Of a stretch of DNA of 64,000 bases, positions 60,940-64,000 are shown piece by piece. The notes under the pieces were generated by a model, which saw nothing but the letters and a program-made list of their open reading frames with translations, was not told where the DNA came from and did not search any database. Position numbers and translations under genes: made by a program. Source of the stretch: UBA11740 sp035635855 (GTDB lineage: Bacteria > Acidobacteriota > Blastocatellia > Pyrinomonadales > Pyrinomonadaceae); assembly GCA_035635855.1 (NCBI GenBank), contig DASQAF010000034.1, positions 310,001 to 374,000 of the forward strand, in the 5' to 3' direction. Positions within the stretch are counted from its first letter, which is position 1; the number at the start of each line of letters is the position of its first letter.

Positions 60940-62409
60940 TCATCGTCGCTTCTTCTTTTTCTTTTTCTTCTTCCGCGACGAACCAGGTAACCCCGCGGGT
61001 AGTCCGGGCATCATCGCCTCACCGCCATCGCCTTCCATTCCCGGAATGCCGGCCGCTCGGCGCATCATCTTCCCGCCTAACCCTCTAAGGCCGCCACCGC
61101 TGAACATCCCCTGCATCATGCGCCGCATTTCAGTGTACTGCTTGATCAGCGAGTTCACTTGCGCGACCGTCGTGCCTGAGCCACGCGCGATTCGCCGGCG
61201 GCGGTTTGCGTTCAGGATGATGTGATTCGCGCGCTCTTCGCGCGTCATCGAATCAATGATCGCTTCGGTGCGGCGGAGCTCTTTTTCCATCATCTCTGAC
61301 TGTTCGTCCGTCAAATCCGGCATGCCAACGCCGCCGAGAAGTTGATCCGGCAACAACTTAAGAATTTTCGAGAAAGAGCCGAGTTTCTTTACCTGCCCGA
61401 GCTGCGAACGAAAATCATCAAGCGTGAATTGGTTCTTTTGCAGCTTCTTGAGCTGCGCCTCGGCTTCGTCCTGGTCGACTTTGGACTGGACCTCTTCGAT
61501 CAGCGAAAGTACGTCGCCCATGCCGAGGATGCGTTGGGCCACGCGATCGGGATAAAACGGTTCGAGCGCATCGTATTTCTCGCCGACGCCGACAAACTTA
61601 ACCGGTTGACCGATGACCTGCTTGATCGAGAGCGCCGCACCGCCGCGGGCATCGCCATCCATCTTTGTCAGCACCACACCGGTGATGCCGATACGCCGAT
61701 GAAATTCTTCGGCCGATCGCACCGCATCCTGTCCGGTCATCGCATCGGCGACGAAAAGAATTTCAACCGGATGCGTTTCGCTCTTGATCGTGACCAGCTC
61801 TTCCATCAACTCGTCATCGATGTGCAAGCGGCCGGCCGTATCTATCAGCAGCGTGTCGTAACCGACATCGCGCGCCTGTTGCAACGCGGCGCGGGTCAGC
61901 TCCAGCGGATCGTTCGTCTCAGGCTTTTCAAAGATCGATTGGCCAGTCGCTTTCGCGATGACCTTTAACTGTTCGCGCGCCGCCGGCCGGTAAACGTCGG
62001 TCGACAGCAGCAGCGGCTTGCGCTGTTGATTCTGCGCCAGCCAACGCGCAATCTTTCCGGTCGAGGTCGTCTTGCCTGAGCCTTGCAGGCCGACGATCAT
62101 CACTACGTTCGGGATCGTTTTGGTAAAGACCAGCCGCGAGGATTGCCCGCCCAGCAAGTCGACCAGTTCATCGAAAACGATCTTGACGACTTGCTCTGAA
62201 GGCTTCAGCTCGAGCCAAACCTGCTGACCTTCGGCCTTGGCCTTGACCGATGCTATAAAGTCTTTAGCGACTTTGTAATTGACATCGGCTTCGAGCAACG
62301 CCAGGCGAATCTCGCGCAGCGCCGCGTCGACATGTTCCTTTGTCAGGACGCCTTCGCCGCGCAGATTCTTCAGGGTCCGCTTCAGTTTGTCGGAAAGAGA
62401 CTCGAACAT
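60940..62409 (-). CDS. ffh: Signal recognition particle protein Ffh
   Basis: 489 residues. GTPase that binds 4.5S RNA and signal sequences for co-translational targeting. N domain (1-95), G domain with P-loop GLQGSGKTT (about 105-113), DTAGRLHIDDELMEEL, TKMDGDARGGAALS, and GVGEKYDALEPFYPDRVAQRILGMGDV; then the Met-rich M domain with LNANRRRRIARGSGTTVAQVNSLIKQYTEMRRMMQGMF. Ends with a striking Lys tail: nine basic residues in a row near the stop. First gene of the operon; promoter at 62447-62475. Confidence 0.97.
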   Translation of the reverse strand: MFESLSDKLKRTLKNLRGEGVLTKEHVDAALREIRLALLEADVNYKVAKDFIASVKAKAEGQQVWLELKPSEQVVKIVFDELVDLLGGQSSRLVFTKTIPNVVMIVGLQGSGKTTSTGKIARWLAQNQQRKPLLLSTDVYRPAAREQLKVIAKATGQSIFEKPETNDPLELTRAALQQARDVGYDTLLIDTAGRLHIDDELMEELVTIKSETHPVEILFVADAMTGQDAVRSAEEFHRRIGITGVVLTKMDGDARGGAALSIKQVIGQPVKFVGVGEKYDALEPFYPDRVAQRILGMGDVLSLIEEVQSKVDQDEAEAQLKKLQKNQFTLDDFRSQLGQVKKLGSFSKILKLLPDQLLGGVGMPDLTDEQSEMMEKELRRTEAIIDSMTREERANHIILNANRRRRIARGSGTTVAQVNSLIKQYTEMRRMMQGMFSGGGLRGLGGKMMRRAAGIPGMEGDGGEAMMPGLPAGLPGSSRKKKKKKKKRR

Positions 62410-62446
62410 ACATTAGACGACGATTCCGGTCTGCGCGGAAACAAGC

Positions 62447-62475
62447 ATGATAAGGGGCGGTCTAAGGGGTGTCAA
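62447..62475 (-). promoter_or_regulatory. Sigma70 promoter of the ffh operon
   Basis: Minus strand TTGACA, 17-base spacer, TATCAT (-10 at 62452-62447). Perfect -35, five of six in the -10, and a leader of about 30 nt before the ATG at 62409. Confidence 0.75.
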
Positions 62476-62521
62476 GGAATGGACTGGTGGTGAAACTCGG
62501 AGTACTTCCGGATTTTTGGTT

Positions 62522-62669
62522 GCTCCGTTGGGAGCAAAATGTTTATAGAATGAAGAGCTATCCATGATTTTTGTCCGCTGGGAGCGCGGTGACCCTGCAT
62601 CGCGTGCTCCCAGCGGAGGAGGGTCCATAACGGAATGCCGTCTATAAATATTGCGCTCCTACGGAGCGC
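62522..62669. repeat. Cluster of three related GCTCC..GGAGC hairpins
   Basis: GCTCCGTTGGGAGC (62522-62535); TCCGCTGGGAGC (62574-62585) pairing with GCTCCCAGCGGA (62606-62617); and GCGCTCCTACGGAGCGC (62653-62669). All share a GCTCC/GGAGC stem. They cover the gap between the ffh promoter and the next plus-strand gene and overlap the first codons of its longer open frame. Confidence 0.65.
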
Positions 62670-62706
62670 TCACGATCGCCTCAGAGTATTTCGATCAATT
62701 CGACAA

Positions 62707-63867
62707 GTGCGCTGCCATGCGGTCGTTTTGCCTCTATTGCTGGTCGCTGCTTTTGGCCTTCATGCGCAAGAGCCAACCACACAATCAACCTCAAATCAAA
62801 AATCCGAATTCATCGCTCCCGGAATCGAGCACATCCAGATCACTCGCGGTTACAAATCAGAGAAGGAAGGAACTGGCCCATGGTTCATCAACATGCTGCG
62901 GATAGACCTGGGCCGGGCGCGGCTGCAAATGGTTCACGCACTGGACGAAGCTGTGGGTTTAGAGACTGTGAGTTCAATGGCCGCGCGTTACAGAGCGCTG
63001 GCAGCCGTGAATAGTGGCTACTTCCGCACGATTGGAACTTACCGCGGCGATTCTGTAGGGACCGAGGTGCTCCATGGAAAACTCTTGAGCGAGCCGAACA
63101 ACGTTCGCGCCGCCGCAGGTTTGATTGAAAGAGATGGAAAGCAGGAATTAATTTTTGGCCACTTGAAATTCGATGGCCAGGTCGTTGCGGGTGCGCGATC
63201 GACACACACCATCAGTGGCCTTAATCGGCCGCGGGTTGATAATGAACTGATCGTTTTTACTCCTGAGTTTCATCGCACGACCCTCACCGAGCCGAACGGG
63301 CTGGAACTGATCGTTCGTCGTGGCGGCGTCGTCGAGCGGCGTGATCTGAAAGGCAGCAGTGTGATTCCCGCCGACGGCTTCGTTATTTCCGCGTCCGGCT
63401 CCGCCCGCGATTGGGCTCTTGCGCATTTGCGATCAGGCGCGCGAGTTGAACTGAAACTAAACCTCACTCCGACTGAGACAGAAATGTCGCCGCAATGGAA
63501 ACAGGCAGCCAGCATCATCGGCGGCGGGCCGCAGTTGATTAAGAACGGGCGCATTGAAATTACCAACGCCGCCGAAAAAATCCTGCCCAGCTTTGTCAGT
63601 GACGGACATCCACGCACGGCAATCGCCAAACTCAAGTCAGGACAGATTCTGTTGGTGACGGTCGATGGCCGCCAGCCCGGCGAAAGCATCGGCATGTCGC
63701 TCAACATGCTGGCCGATCTGCTGATTGAATTTGGCGCGACCGAGGCAATCAATCTCGATGGCGGCGGCTCAACCACCATGGTCATCAGGAACAAATTGGT
63801 TAATAAACCTTCGGACGCCACCGGCGAACGGCCGGTGAGCGACGTCATTCTCATTTATCCGCGATAG
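62707..63867 (+). CDS. Secreted phosphodiester glycosidase family protein (NAGPA domain)
   Basis: 386 residues if the start is GTG 62707; the open frame reaches ATG 62635 but that part overlaps a hairpin repeat. Signal peptide HAVVLPLLLVAAFGLHAQ. NAGPA/phosphodiester glycosidase core: LAAVNSGYFRTIGTYRGDSVGTEVLHGKLLSEP, IIGGGPQLIKNGRI, HPRTAIAKLKSGQILLVTVDGRQPGESIGMSLNMLADLLIEFGATEAINLDGGGSTTMVI, with the GGGSTT motif. Family members remove GlcNAc from phosphodiesters or act on exopolysaccharide; the exact substrate is unknown. Confidence 0.87.
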   Translation: MRCHAVVLPLLLVAAFGLHAQEPTTQSTSNQKSEFIAPGIEHIQITRGYKSEKEGTGPWFINMLRIDLGRARLQMVHALDEAVGLETVSSMAARYRALAAVNSGYFRTIGTYRGDSVGTEVLHGKLLSEPNNVRAAAGLIERDGKQELIFGHLKFDGQVVAGARSTHTISGLNRPRVDNELIVFTPEFHRTTLTEPNGLELIVRRGGVVERRDLKGSSVIPADGFVISASGSARDWALAHLRSGARVELKLNLTPTETEMSPQWKQAASIIGGGPQLIKNGRIEITNAAEKILPSFVSDGHPRTAIAKLKSGQILLVTVDGRQPGESIGMSLNMLADLLIEFGATEAINLDGGGSTTMVIRNKLVNKPSDATGERPVSDVILIYPR

Positions 63868-64000
63868 ACCTGCCTTTCCCGTCAAAAGTCGTGACCAGCC
63901 GCCTCTACTGTGGTATTTTCAGGTCGCTTGAGTAAGAACTGACGGGCACTCTCAACCCGTTACTGCCCTGCCCCTGAAACTGCGGCGGTGAAAAGCGCAA
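63868..64000. other. Window end, no feature recognised
   Basis: 133 bp after the glycosidase gene with no gene or terminator I can support. Confidence 0.4.

Overview
The window looks like a chromosomal segment of an acidobacterium, probably of the class Blastocatellia (Pyrinomonadaceae-like). Three things suggest this: two very large TonB-dependent receptors with an N-terminal carboxypeptidase-regulatory-like domain, two secreted proteins of the 'VWFA-related Acidobacterial domain' type, and several free-standing TonB C-terminal proteins. Intergenic gaps are full of short dispersed palindromes and phrase-like repeats. The assignment is inferred from protein families only. No rRNA, tRNA, phage or CRISPR array was recognised.

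Layout. 1-5.3 kb: the end of a TPR protein, an RNase E/G with an extraordinary insertion, and a fluoride-riboswitch operon (crcB, DUF190, secreted molybdopterin-fold protein). 5.3-12.7 kb: two GNAT acetyltransferases, a XerC/D recombinase, a secreted helical-repeat protein, NAD synthetase, a YjjX-type NTPase and a short LeuA-like synthase. 12.8-18 kb: two TonB-like proteins, PBP4-type DacB, a GT9 glycosyltransferase and the relic of an S9 peptidase. 18.2-25.7 kb: CDF metal exporter, lactate-racemase-like LarA, MATE exporter, two small secreted proteins, an FHA-GGDEF cyclase and RibA. 25.7-40.7 kb: two copies of a TonB receptor / VWFA / TPR module. 41-48 kb: HD phosphohydrolase, TonB-like protein, PRC-MgtE_N-CBS protein with a divergent Nramp transporter, and an MscS channel with a cyclic-nucleotide domain. 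47.8-53.6 kb: proteostasis cluster Hsp20, ClpB, ClpC-like. 54-58 kb: surface-sugar genes. 58.4-62.4 kb: the ffh-rpsP-khpA-rimM-trmD-rplS operon on the minus strand. The window closes with a phosphodiester glycosidase-family protein.

Best leads. (1) Each of the two TonB-dependent receptors is preceded, on the correct strand, by an exact TGGC-N7-TTGC sigma54-type promoter. A TTCGG-N7/8-CCGAA dyad lies 70-150 bp further upstream, and an intrinsic terminator follows each receptor gene. This suggests enhancer-dependent control of the receptors. (2) Three successive gaps inside the ffh-rplS operon, and at least three others elsewhere, contain degenerate tandem repeats of strict 7- or 8-base period, with a different word in each place and often an inverted copy. 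(3) The fluoride riboswitch carries the same hexamer GGAGTC twice, once in the aptamer and once over the ribosome-binding site, which gives a simple translational switch. (4) The RNase E/G has about 390 residues inserted in its S1 domain, with three copies of an F-x-R-[VI]-x-D-D-E motif and RGG-rich tracts.

Base composition is mostly about 58-63% G+C. The receptor/VWFA/TPR region at 33-41 kb is clearly lower (25 G+C of 60 at 34021-34080, against 38 of 60 at 49201-49260).
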